Shown here one piece after another: positions 11,993 through 24,362 of a stretch of DNA of 64,000 nt. The notes beneath the pieces were generated by a model that was given only the letters and a program-made list of their open reading frames with translations, was not told where the DNA came from and did not search any database. A program made the position numbers and the translations under genes. The stretch's first letter is position 1. Each line of letters starts with the position of its first letter. Origin of the DNA: Paulownia fortunei (lineage: Eukaryota > Streptophyta > Magnoliopsida > Lamiales > Paulowniaceae); assembly GCA_019321725.1 (NCBI GenBank), contig CM033108.1, positions 21,849,472-21,913,471 on the forward strand. The letters are read 5' to 3'.

Positions 11993-13390
11993 TAAGTTTT
12001 TGTTTGCATAATTAAGAATTTCCTAACATGTGTGTGTGTCTATATATATATATATTGGATGGTCGTGTTTCAAATGTACTGTATCTTATAATTTTTTACA
12101 AATTATCTTATCCCACTTTCATATTGTACTGTGTTTATATCACCATATCTATGTTTGTACAACGTAAATCAAAACAAATAATTTTTAAAAATAATAAATT
12201 ATTCAATGCTATAATCAAACTCTCCTAAATATACATTCAACCTAAATCATCCCAAGTCACTAACCCTTTGTATATGAAAAATCTTAACAAAATCCCGAAC
12301 TCTACAATCAAATGAAAATATTTTTTTTAGTTTAATTAAGCAAGTCAAAATATAATTATATAATTGACATAGAGTAAATTAGACAAGATAATCATTTAAG
12401 AAACAAGAATAAGACATAATATCAAAACAACTTAGCACATAGAGACACACAACATCCGATATGTAAAACACCATACAAAATGAAATTTGGTCTTGGGAGA
12501 CTTATCTTGTGTATCTTGAGTGATTCTACCGTGTTACATTGCTTTGTTTTGAATTACAAATAAACACATACCATAATTCAAACAAACAATTAATATTCAC
12601 ATTTGAATTTTTTCAATAACAATATATATTTTAAACTTATTTTTCCCAAAATCAATAATCAATGATCTATTGCTTGAATCAATTTCTTGAATGCATTATC
12701 ATCATGTTTCTTCTATCTCTTAAACCTAAACTAGTTAAAATACAAAATTTTTTATAGGAAAATGCTATTTTCATGCTTGGAACTCTGTAGTCTTATAATT
12801 TCAAAAGCTCCTTATTACCTTAAAAATTAAACTTTTTTGCACCTTCGTAAATCATTTCCAAAGGAATACTTAGAGAGAAAAAAAAGATCCAATTATATTT
12901 TTTGTCGGAAGGCAACATGGTGATTCTCTTAAAAAAATTTATGTGTATCAAAATGTTAAATTTGAGGTAGCAAAATGAAAATTTTATTTCTTCAAATAAA
13001 CAAAAAGAAGCAAAATCCCAAATTTCGACGTAACTAGTTTTAGGTACCCATTAATTTCCACACCCTTTCTAAAATTTTAAGTTTTAATGTGCCGACATAT
13101 AAATTCTAAATAAAAAAATATTATTTTTTTAATATTTTTTTAATATTATCCGCAATTTAAATAGATTCGACTCAAAATCAATTTAAATTTTATTCTTCTA
13201 TTGTTAAAATTCTTCAAGTGTTAAAGTTATGATTAAAAAATAAATAAATAAATTATTTGATATTTTGTCCTAAAATTAATTATTAAAAATTTATTAAAGT
13301 TAAATTAAATTTAAATATCTTTTTTATTTTATAAAATTTATTGGTTTTGCTATAAAATAATAAAGAATATATACATATATCAAATTCCTT
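11993..13390. other. AT-rich intergenic, upstream of eIF2B-beta
   Basis: No gene or repeat boundary is supported. A short TATATATATATAT run lies near 12,043. The last few hundred bases should contain the promoter and 5' untranslated region of the following gene, but no clear TATA box or cluster of known elements stands out. Confidence 0.5.
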
Positions 13391-13627
13391 CATGTTTTAA
13401 ACCCAGAAAACCTCACATTCAACAGCTTTCCCAACAACCACACCCACGCCACACTCCGACAGCGTAAATCCCTGAAACCCATCATAATCCCAACGCTTCA
13501 CCCTCGAAATTTTTGATTCTTTAAAAGACTAAAACCACTAATTTTGGCTAACCCAACAATTCTTTCGATCCATTGATTAATCTCGAAAAAAATTGTTCAT
13601 TTTTGTTTATTTATTTTTTCAGAAATC

Positions 13628-16600
13628 ATGCCGGACGTGCATTCCATCGTGAATGAGTTCGTTGCCAGGCTCAAGAAACGGTAATTTTCTTCAGTAAAAT
13701 CAACATTTTCTAGTAATTCTTCGAACCCAAAAGCTTGTTTTGTTTATTCGATGTTTGGTTTTGTGTGTGACGATTACTGCAGGAAAATCGAGGGGTCGAA
13801 AGCAACGGCGAAGTTAACTGCAGAATTGCTCCGTTCGTTCATTTCTCAGCAGAGACTGCCGCATAGTAACCAGGCAGGGGCTCTCATTGACGCCGTTAAA
13901 ACTGTCGGAGCGAAGCTCATCGATGCCAATCCTGTTGGTAAGCAAGTCTTCATTTCCAGTGTTTTCTTTTTAATCAATGTAGTAAGATACATTTGAAATT
14001 TTCCTAGTTGCTAATTTCCACTGGGACTTAGTTTTTCTATTTGTTGTTATTGTTATTTTTTGCAGTTATGTTATCTAACAAGGTTTTCGTGTTTAGCTAC
14101 TTGGTTTTAAGAGTATGAAGAGGTTTTTTTGTAATAGATTCCTTGATGAGCTCAGTTTTCTAAAAGTCTTACATGTTACTTTTGTGTATTTTGAAAGGAG
14201 TTTCAAGATGCAAGAAAGACAAATGTGTATTTGGAATTGGTTTTCCATATAAGTTGATTGACTGCTGACATTTAGGTACGTGTGGTTTTCCTTGTATCTT
14301 AATATTAAAAGAAATATTAAAACTAATTAAAACTAATATTAAAGATAATAATGTGTGTATTCCTTGTACATGAAGTTTTCCTTGTTGAAATGCTGTGGTT
14401 TTGTTCTCCGTTTATTTGGTTGAGCTACCTATTTATGTAATGAGTTAAATACTCATTGTTTTTGTATCTTTTTACCACCATCTAATTACTTACTACCAGT
14501 ATTTCATAGAGTAATGTCAAAATAAGGGCTCTTATGTAACCTTGAGAATTACCCATAACAGATAATTATGAATTATTTGGACTTCAAATTTTTGGAGCAT
14601 GCTGCAATGCACAAGTGGTATTGACAAGAATCTCAAATTAATTTCACTTGACAAATAGTGTGCGGCAGAAGCTTGTTTTTGAAAGCTGAAAGAAAATCCT
14701 GTGAGATTTACTTTTGCTTGTGGATTTCTTGGAACCTGTATTTGACTCTTAAAAAATGAAGCGATTTTCTTTTTATTTCAGCATGCTCTCTTTTTTAATA
14801 TCTTGGCAGTGTTGCATGACCTTGATTTCAGAGTTAGCTGTTGGAAATATCGTAAGACGGGTTCTGCATATCATACATGAAGAAGATCTTTCTCTAACGG
14901 CTGCTGTGGTTGGCGGGTTAAGTTTGTCAGTTGGAAGTGATGATGAAGATGATGCTGAGCGAGATGATCATCCAGTTCTTTCAGCTAGTGCGGTAGCTGC
15001 CGCTGCAAGAAATGCTCTGAGGCCACCTTCGTTGCAGACTCTCCTTGAGGACATGCCTCACTCAGCAGCTGCTCCTCACTCATCTTCTTCTGGGGGTGAT
15101 TCTGAAGGAAAAAGCAAATGTATTTTCTCCAGCTCATATTGTACACACTCGTCTATAATCAGTTGCAAGATATGTGATCAATGCAAAGTTTTCATGTCGA
15201 AATGGAATTTGTCCATTAGTTTTTTTACAAAATCATTTCCCTAATGCCTTACATTGGTTTATAATGAAAATATAGCATAGTTTATGTAATGCGTTCAATG
15301 CCATTTTCTTCTGAGTTGATAATTATTGGTCTCTTCCTTTCAGCTGCTGATAAAAATTTAATGACCCGGAAACTCAAGCACAATGTCATTGAGGCAGTTA
15401 ATGAACTCATTCAAGAAATTTCCACTTGCCATGAACAGATTGCTGAACAAGCAGTGGAACATATACATCACAAGTATGTTCCTTAGAACTTTTAGAAGAA
15501 TATCGCATCCAATTGCTTTCTTTTGTTTGCACAACATATGGACTTTTATAATCATTTTCATGTGCTTGTGTATTCTGATGAAGCAATTATTATTTGTGAT
15601 GCCTTTTGGTACCTTAGCTTGTATGCGGAAACTAAGTCTAGTTAGGTGCATAATTGATATAGAGTAGACATCCTGAAGAGGTAGTTTCCATGTGCAATAC
15701 TGCAGAAGTAAGTATCTGCATGTATGCCTCATGCCGAATTAAAAGTGGCCCCTACTTCTACTTTTTATACAGTGATCCACACGTATGACTTATCTGGCTG
15801 CTTGCTTTTGGCTTCTTTAGTTGTATATGAAAAATTAAGCACAGTGAAAATGATTCTCTTATGCATTTGTAGTCAAGTTCAATTGAACTTCAAGTAATTT
15901 AATATAATTGAAACTATTAGATTAGATGAATGGTTCCACGTTTGGCCCCATGAGGTTTAATTTTTTTTCCCTGGTGCATTTGAGTGCACATTTCTTTCAT
16001 TTAACAAGTAAATCTGGATAACAAAAGCATAATTTAGATTCTAAACATGGTTATGTGTATGGTTTTATCACTTAAACCAAAATCAAAGTGTTTTAACCTG
16101 TAATTCTAAACAATCAAAATTTCAGATAGTAATTGCTAAAATTTAGAAACCAATGGCATCAAAACTCTTGCAATTTCATATCAATTACTATCAAAATGTT
16201 TAACTTGTAATGCAAAACTACCAAATTTAGATTGCGTGACTAATTTTTAAATGAGAAAGCAAGGGTATGAAAGCTGTTGCCATTTCATCCCAATTACTGG
16301 ATATAAGGTATTTGTTTTTCCTTTCATTTGTTCACGCTTTTCCTTTCCTATTCCCCGTAATAAACATGGAATTGGGATCTTTGGAATGCTAAGTGCATCC
16401 TCAGCCCTTTCCCTCCTATCAAAGTTGGTATGATAGTTCATAAGAATCATATATACAAATCATAAATTCATCCAAAAACCAAGAATACCTAAGTATTTCC
16501 TTTGTCCCTCTGCGTTTATTCTGTTTGTGCATTTTGTGGTATGAACTATAGCCAGCCTAACTATCTTTTTGTTTTCAGTGAGGTGATCTTGACTTTAGGC

Positions 16601-18869
16601 AGTTCAAGGACAGTAATGGAGTTTCTATGTGCTGCAAAGGAGAAAAAAAGGTCATTCCGTGTGTTTGTCGCCGAGGGTGCTCCAAGGTTGAATATGAATC
16701 ATGATCATAGGTTATACAATTAATCAAGTTTTTCCTCCACTCATGTCAATTTTCTTATGTTGGTTGGTGATAACAGATATCAGGGGCATGCTCTTGCAAA
16801 AGAACTGGCTGCAAGGGGACTGCAAACTACAGTTATTACTGATTCTGCTGTCTTTGCCATGATTTCCCGAGTCAACATGGTATGTGACAATTGCTGCAAA
16901 ACCTTTTAAATTGTTTATTATTCTGCCGTTGATCTAAAGTTCTTTATTTATAGGTTATAGTTGGAGCACATGCTGTCATGGCCAATGGTGGGGTTATAGC
17001 ACCGGTGGGGTTGAATATGGTGGCCCTAGCAGCTGAAAGGCATGCTGTCCCTTTTGTCGTACTTGCTGGGACTCACAAGGTATTGTGTTGCACGACTCTA
17101 TGCTCTGATTTATTCTTTTTTTGAGAGTCATTAATTACACGTTATTTGTGTTTGTTTTTTCCATGAGAGGAATAAAGCTGTTTGATCAGTAATGTTTGCA
17201 AGGTATATGCCAATAAATGGGACGGCGAGGATTCAAGTCATAGGAGACTCTGAATTTCCAAACTAGTTATAAAAATCTTCTACATGGAAGCAAAACCAGA
17301 ATAAATAAAGAATAAGATAGGGCTCCATAGCAACATTATTACTTCTGATCTTTGTGCATAGGAATGCTCATGATTTTCAGATGATCAATGTGTTATGAGA
17401 TGCTAAATGGGTGGTCAGTAGATGAAAACATTATTCTGATAAGCTGAACATGTTGGCTGTAGATGGAAACATATATTTGAATGCACGAGCTGGTAGTAGA
17501 CAAACACTGCAGTTGCTGGAAAAATTCCCATGCTATGAGTTCACTTAGTGTTTCCTAATCTGCTGTTACAAGTTTATTGTGACCTAGATCAGTCATGTGA
17601 GGCACTTAGCTTCAATGAATTCTAAAAGATATTTTTAACTCTTTTTGTTGTAAGGTTTGATATAAGAACAGCATATTTATGAAATTAGAAGGAGAAGATA
17701 CTAACTTCAAACCACATTAAGGTCATTGCACTGATCTTAAAAATGATGTGCAGAAATATATTATGCAGAGAATTCTAAAAGAGGTCTTGTTGGCAACCTT
17801 TACACCTCCTATTTTGCAAGAATATAGAGCTGGCTTAATTATATGTTTGTGGCAAGAAAATCTTACCAAATGTTCAGCAATAAGCTTAATTCTTTGTTTT
17901 TCAATATGAAATGTTTACTGATTGAATGGTAGGGATACAGGCAAGATGCCGTTAATTACTAAAGTTGAAGAAAAGAAAGAATTGCTAAATAAAAAATTTC
18001 CAGGGCTCTTGTACTTCTGTCAAAACCTTGCCATGAAATCTGCCTAAAGCCTTGGCCCACAAGGAAAAGAAGGAAAAAGCTGGATCTTGCAAACGACAAT
18101 TATAGACATATGGCATTTAAAAATTCAAGCTTTCCTGTCAATCGATAGAGACAAAATATTGGATCAACTGCACTGATTATGTTTCAAAATTTCTAAACCA
18201 ACTGATATACGCACTTGAATGTTAATACCTTTATTGACAATCTAGTTGACTTCATATTACTAAATATTGTTGATATGTTGTATAACTTTCCTATCATTAC
18301 CTTTCTAGCTTTACTATTGTAAATTGCATCAGCTCCATCAGTGGTTATTTTGTCCAAATTTACAGTTGTGTCCTCTATACCCTCACAACCCGGAGGTCTT
18401 ACTGAATGAGCTGAAGTCCCCATCTGAGCTACTAGACTTTGGAGAATTCTCAGATTGTTTGGATTTTGGGAGTGGCACTGGTTCACCTCTTCTTCATGTT
18501 GTCAATCCTGCATTTGACTATGTGCCGCCAAATCTTGTTAGCTTATTTATTACTGACACGTAAGTTCATCTTATTGAAAAGTGTAAAACATAGGGGAGAA
18601 CTTTGTGCTTCTACTCATTTCTGCCTCAGTTTGCAATTGAAACAATTAACAAATGAGTGGCAATGCTTGAGTCTGAAATGTGATGAAATACTTGTATGAA
18701 AATGCAGGCAGTCATCATGCTATGTTGTGCAGTTTTCATTGATACACAATTCTTTTTTGTGCTGGCATGTTTATACAGAGGTGGTCACAATCCTTCATAC
18801 ATGTACCGGCTCATTGCTGATTATTACTCCGCTGATGATTTAGTAGTGCGGCGGAAATCAGCTTCTTGA
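13628..18869 (+). CDS. EIF2B2: Translation initiation factor eIF2B subunit beta
   Basis: eIF2B is the guanine-nucleotide exchange factor that recharges eIF2 with GTP in the cytosol; beta belongs to its alpha/beta/delta regulatory subcomplex. Nine coding exons join in frame to 415 codons: 13628-13680, 13783-13937, 14832-15119, 15344-15473, 16579-16686, 16777-16879, 16954-17079, 18366-18559, 18779-18869. All introns are GT-AG. The protein starts MPDVHSIVNEF and has a helical amino half. A Ser/Asp/Glu-rich insert, typical of plant versions, lies at about residues 102-165. The IF-2B Rossmann-like domain follows, with the conserved VIVGAHAVMANGGVI segment, FVVLAGTHK, and a carboxyl end with NPAFDYVPP and YYSADDLVVRR. 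Length is close to the roughly 400 residues of the family. No breaks are seen. The largest intron (17,080-18,365) holds no recognised gene. Confidence 0.95.
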
Positions 18870-19522
18870 AGTTCAGTTTTAACTAGATTTGTTTTGAAAA
18901 CATGTTGGTAAGTCTTTCATCATGTGCTAACTAGTTGAAGAACAAATTTACTTAAGCTTCAGCTTTCTGAGAAGTGAATAGAAAATATAAAATAATGTCT
19001 AGTGCAGAAACAAGGCTTACATGATTAAAGTGAAAGTTGTTGACTGTCACAAAAACAATTTATCAGAATATTGATGGTTTATGATATCTAATTGTGGGCA
19101 GAAAATTGTATTTCATGCATTGAATGTAACATTTCCCTAAGTTTCATTTTTTTTCTGCAATTAAGTGCTCTCAGCTTACCTATTCTCTATAGGACACTTG
19201 GAGGTTGATTTTCCCGACCCAAGATTTTTGGAAACAAAAGAATAAATTTGGTAAATAAGCTACTCTAAATGCCAAAAAGATGTTAAAGCATTTGAAGAGG
19301 GATATATGCTCTCTGAGAGTGTGTGGGTGCGCGCGTGACTATGTCTTTGTTTGGGCATGAATGAGCTCGAGCACTGTTCCACTTCCTTGCTAGTTTTAGC
19401 AAAATACTTTGGGGATGAAAAACCCACTATTGCCTTGTAATTTTCTGTTATTAATTGGTTGCACATTGGATGAAAATTCCACAAAAATACACTTTATCAT
19501 AAGCTTTTATTTTTCCTTTTTT

Positions 19523-19524
<2 letters not shown>

Positions 19525-19560
<36 letters not shown>

Positions 19561-19615
19561 CTGTTGGGGTGGGGGGGGGGGAGGGAGGGTAGGGGGCTGG
19601 GTGGTGGTGGTGGGA
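19525..19615 (+). repeat. (TC)n microsatellite followed by G-rich tract
   Basis: A (TC)n run of about 33 bases (19,525-19,557) is followed within ten bases by a G-rich run. That run has uninterrupted G blocks of 4, 12, 3, 3 and 5 (19,565-19,597) and then a GGT repeat. The G-run spacing fits the simple four-block rule for G-quadruplex formation on the plus strand. It lies about 0.7 kb after the eIF2B-beta stop codon. Confidence 0.85.
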
Positions 19616-22270
19616 TTGGTATATTGAAAACAAGAAGAGCATAGCATAATACAAAGTGATGGAGTGGGGCTTTTAGCCATGGGGTGTTTACAACTCTCTA
19701 TATTGATCATGTAAGACGTCGTCATGATCTAGATTACATAATCCTTCACGGGTGGGCACTCCAAGTTCGCTTTGGCGATTTGATAGTGAGAACTTAGCTG
19801 ACATATGCTCTGAAAATTCTTAAATTTCCACTAAATTGATACAGTAATTTCCCGCTCCCACTCCCGCACTATGTGAATTGGGTCATGACTATGCTCATAT
19901 TGAAGTCTGATTGGACAAGACAGTTAAACATTTTAAGGTTATTGTAAGCATTCTGTGGGATAAAAATCTGTAAAAAGTGTGAGACTGACTGGTTGATCTG
20001 AAGGCCTGGTGAGGATAAAAACAATGACTTGATGATTGTGTTCTGAGATGGGGATGGAAATTTATGATTTTTTCTGCATTGGATCTATGCAAGTAGATCT
20101 TATCAATGTCTCAATGCAAACTTGAATTCAGAAATTATGTGCTAGCTATATTAGTCAAGGGTGCTAGCTGCAATGAAACTAAAGCGGTTTGAAAGACACT
20201 GTCTGCTTATTGTGCTTTATTTTGTAAAGGCATTTTAGTGAATGAGAAGATTTGGAATTTCCTACTCTGCATAGTGGACTTTAAAACCCCCGTCGTTTGT
20301 GTATACGAGTCGAGAAGGTGGTATTCTGGGCATAAAGACAACTTCTAACTCATATTTTAAGCACCTGCATGGTTAAATTATGCACGTTGCATTTGCTCTT
20401 TGAGGTATTCATTCTGTCTTCCAACTATATTTCTCAGATTGTTGATGTACTTTCATCTATGTTGGAAACATTCCCTTGGGCTTAGCTAATGCCGATACTG
20501 TGGATTAGACTTTTTGGTATCTTATAAAGCCTGTAAAATTGTGTACGACCAATTTGCTTTTGGTTTTGCATGTTTAGCTTGATATGCGGCCATCTAAAGC
20601 TTCAGCTTATAGTCAAAGGCCTACACAGTGGTTTTGTATTTTTCTTTTTTTGTTTTTTTTGTTTTGTTTCCTTAATAATCTGTTCTTTCTTGTTGATTAA
20701 TTTTAAGGACGAATTGAATTCTAATTTAATGCCTATTCTTCTTAATGTCTCACAATTGACTGAAGGAGTAGCCCTTATCTATATTTGAGCTCTTAAGTGA
20801 GTCCTCGATTATCGAGAATTCTTGTCCTCTTCTTTTTCCTCTCCTTTGTGATCTAATTCCTCAACTGATAGTGATGCCACTGAACTGAACTTCCTTTGGG
20901 ACATTGAAATTCTGGATAGCGTTAATATTTTTTTGGCATTGAACTCTGACATTAAGATTGAATTATCAGTATTGTAGTAAATAATCTGGATACAACTGAT
21001 CCTTCAAGTCTCTGTTTTACTCTGCCAGTGGTTATCTAAAAAGCAGCAGAATGGGATAAATTATCAAAATCAAGCAAAGGATGGAACAGGGTTGACCTTG
21101 TAGCAGATGCTTGTGAGAAGAAATTGATAGAGTACAGGAAGTACATACAATAGAAAACCGAAAATGGTGGATGGTCTTTTTGGTAATATCTTGATATTGT
21201 TGAAGTGTATTTCCAACACCAGATCAAGGCCAAAGTGTCTTATAGGTAGGTGTATGTCTTGATGATGGTGAAAGGAGCCTCCTGTGTGTTGGTGCTGTTC
21301 AAGAATTGTATTGACAGACACATGAAATTTTGACAGCATCTTGCTCATAGGAAGAACAAGTGTACGGTGGTTGCTTATGCAAGTTAGCTTTTGCTGTTTT
21401 CTGATTTAGTGAAACTTCATATTTGTTCCAATTGCGCTCTTTTAAAGAGATCTAAGAGTTAACTTGATCTTAATTCTGGTGTTTCTGATGGTTGATTCAT
21501 TAAAGAGTGCATAAACATTTATTTTGTCTAACTAATTTCTTCTGTGATGGCTCTTGTTTAAGATTATCATTTTGGAATTTATTTTTTCCAATCAATTGCT
21601 TCTGTAATTATCTTTTTCCCCAGTTAGGGCTGTAGACATTAGACAATGATTGGCATTACTGGTCGACAAACTATCCTGTTTTGGGCATCCAATTGATGAG
21701 GACAAAAAATGAGGAAAATTAGGGTCCCAATGATCTGATAACCTATACAAGTCTTGTTTTGTTCTCTTGTCTTTTGTTTAATTATTATAATTATGTGCAA
21801 CCTCTATGCTGACTAATTATTGTATTTACTCAAAAGTGTTTTTACTGCGGTACTGATATCCAGTGTGCTGAATTGGGGCATAATTTACATTTGTGAACTG
21901 TGGGACTTTGCTTTGGTCACTCTTCCTTCTGCTCTGTTACTGATTGCATGTTATGGTTAAAGTGCATTTGAAACCTCTACATGGTGGGTGAAAATATGAG
22001 CAATTTCTTATGGAATATATGCAGAAAAACTACAGATGCATGCTAGTGTTATTTTTTAACAGATTAGGACCCTGATTCTTTTTTTCTTTATTAGGACCCT
22101 GATTTGAAGTTCAGCATATAAACTTTTTGAAACACTTAACTGTGAACATGTGACCATGCATAAGTTATAGCTGGTACAACCTTTGGAATTCTTAATCAGT
22201 TAGCCCTGAAATCCAATCACTTGAAAAAACCAAAATGGGATATTTTTTAGAGTACTTATAGTTGTTTCAT

Positions 22271-22480
22271 ATAGTTGGATCACGTGGGTCTCATGTGACT
22301 CGAAGCTCTAGGCTTGTTTAATTTCTTTTTTTTTTTACATTCCATCAGTTGTGTTTAAAAAATTTTCAAAATTTCATCCATCTCATATAATTGGATCACG
22401 TGGGTTTTACGTGGCTCGTCATGAATTCTACATAATCAACGGAATCTCTAGCCTGTTTAAAAAATTTTAAAATTACATCT
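22271..22480. repeat. Imperfect tandem duplication with CACGTG
   Basis: Two diverged copies about 116 bp apart both contain TTGGATCACGTGGGT followed by CTCG (CACGTG at 22,281-22,286 and 22,397-22,402), a GTTTAAAAAATTTT segment and an ATTTCATC/ATTACATC end. The CACGTG core is the plant G-box, bound by bHLH and bZIP factors. The duplication is about 2 kb upstream of the protease gene. Confidence 0.6.
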
Positions 22481-24282
22481 ATCAAACCACATAATCAACA
22501 GTCATCGACCCTGTAAATCCTATCAAAGAAGGTAATGGCTAGAGCAGCTTCTTAGTATAATCAAACTTAAATATTTTCTCATGCAAGTCACAATGTTCTT
22601 CACTAACATTCTTTCTTCCCTTTAATTTCTGTTATGAATGTGAAACCTTCTTTCTCATAGGACTTGTCTTCTCACACACTGAAATGATTGGCTTAAACAT
22701 GTTTTATATATCATTGTATGCTCAAATAGGTGACCCAAAAATATCAGACATAATTGATGTGGCCCATAAAACACCAAAAATTATAAAGTTGAAAAATAAA
22801 AAATAAAAAAAAAGGTGGGATAATTGCACGTGAATTGGAAAGTATTTATTGCATGCCCGTGACCGACCGGATCTCGTGCCGAACTTCCCAAACGACAAAA
22901 AAAAGCTCTGCTGCTTGCAAACTAAACTGTCCACCAAGAGTTCCTCATCCTATTATTTATCCAAAATTCCATTTTTCTTCACCATAGTTTGTATACTAGC
23001 ATTACTTAGGGTCCTACTCTTTTTAGTGTGAAAATAGATTTTGAAAGGTATTTTCGTTTTAGCCAAGGGAAGTTTTAGTTCAGACTTGATTTAGTTGGAT
23101 TTAAATTAATTATAGGGTAGATGGATTTAACTTGTGATTGTTTCATATTTTAAGATAAATATAATTATATTTGTCATAGATTGACTTTGAACAAACTAGG
23201 TTTGAACAAGAATTTTTGGTATGGAAGAATCGATGAAGGAATAAGAAAATTCAGGAGGGGGTGGAGGGTGGGGTTGGGAGAGAAGGGCAAGATTTTAATA
23301 TTTAATAATTTTATATATGAAATATATACTACTTTAAAAAAAAATTATAGAGTTAAGGAGTAATGTCAACACTGTCAGCTCCTGACTCTGACTCGTGGAT
23401 ATTGTTTTTGTGATTTGTAATTTGGGAATATATGCATGATAATGTATTTGAATGAGATTGGTGTTTTTGTGGGTTTGTGTCTTTCAAATAGTGTAAATAT
23501 ATTTTAGAAAAATGAATGATGAAAGGGAGATATAGCAACCAAGATAAAATTATCTATGGTTGAAGAACAATAACTAAGCTTAATTATGTTAATACTCAGC
23601 AATTATGTCTTCACTGATATTGAGAATAGTAAAACATCGTCGGCATGAGAGTAAAATATGAAAAAAATTGATCAATTTGATACAAAGAAAAATTGTCTTG
23701 TACCTTTTCATATTAATATCAAACAAAACATACATGCCAAAAGGGACCATTAGTGGGTAGAGAGGTCATTTAACCTTATATTATTAATTTGGAAAGTTCC
23801 AATAATTTCATGTTGGCCAAGATTCCTTGCTGACTCGTGTAAATCACATAAAAGTTAGGGTTAGTTATGAAAACTTCCCTTGAGTCGGACTTACTTACAT
23901 AAACTACACATCTAATGCATAAATTACAAATATATATTTGTCTCGATTTTACAAAGTGTATCTTCTGAAAGATCGATTTATAAAATAAAAATAAAAATCA
24001 ATTATTCTAATTTATAAATTTACAAGAGTAATTTCTGTAAATAGACTAAATTCCTCTTATCAATGATATAGTAACATCCGACTAAAATCTTGGACGAAGT
24101 TTTCATTCTAGTAAAAAAAAATTCTTTGATGATTATTTTAGCCCAGGCACATTTCCTTGTCATGAATAGGACTTGAGTTCTTCACATGCATGCCAATCTT
24201 ATAGTATGAAAACCAGCTGTTATTTTCAATATCAATGTTGATCTTCACAAGCTGAATTTGCTTGGCTCCCTCCACTCTCTAT

Positions 24283-24290
24283 CTATAAAT
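24283..24290 (+). promoter_or_regulatory. TATA box of the aspartic protease gene
   Basis: CTATAAAT lies 73-80 bp before the chosen start codon, a normal plant spacing for a transcript start near 24,315. Because it sits downstream of the first in-frame ATG (24,258), it argues that translation begins at 24,363. Confidence 0.6.
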
Positions 24291-24362
24291 TCCTCTTACC
24301 ATATCTTTCAATCAGCCATTCATTCTTATCCTTGGCAAAAGGCTGTGGGTAGACTAAGTTCA

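Larger units (their letters stand above)
18870..24282. other. Long stretch without a recognised gene
   Basis: This includes the 3' untranslated region of the eIF2B-beta gene and the promoter of the protease gene. Short open frames are low-complexity or lack any recognisable domain. Supported local features are the pyrimidine/G tract at 19,525-19,615 and an imperfect tandem duplication at 22,271-22,480. Sequence between about 19,620 and 22,260 has fairly balanced composition and could contain a non-coding transcript, but nothing in it proves that. Confidence 0.5.

Noticed and set aside
19451..19725. ORFs encoding Pro-, Arg/Glu- or His-rich peptides
   Set aside because: They come from the (TC)n and G-rich tract and are not genes.
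24258..24362. In-frame upstream ATG extending the protease by 35 residues
   Set aside because: The TATA box at 24,283 lies after it, and the signal peptide starts at the second Met.
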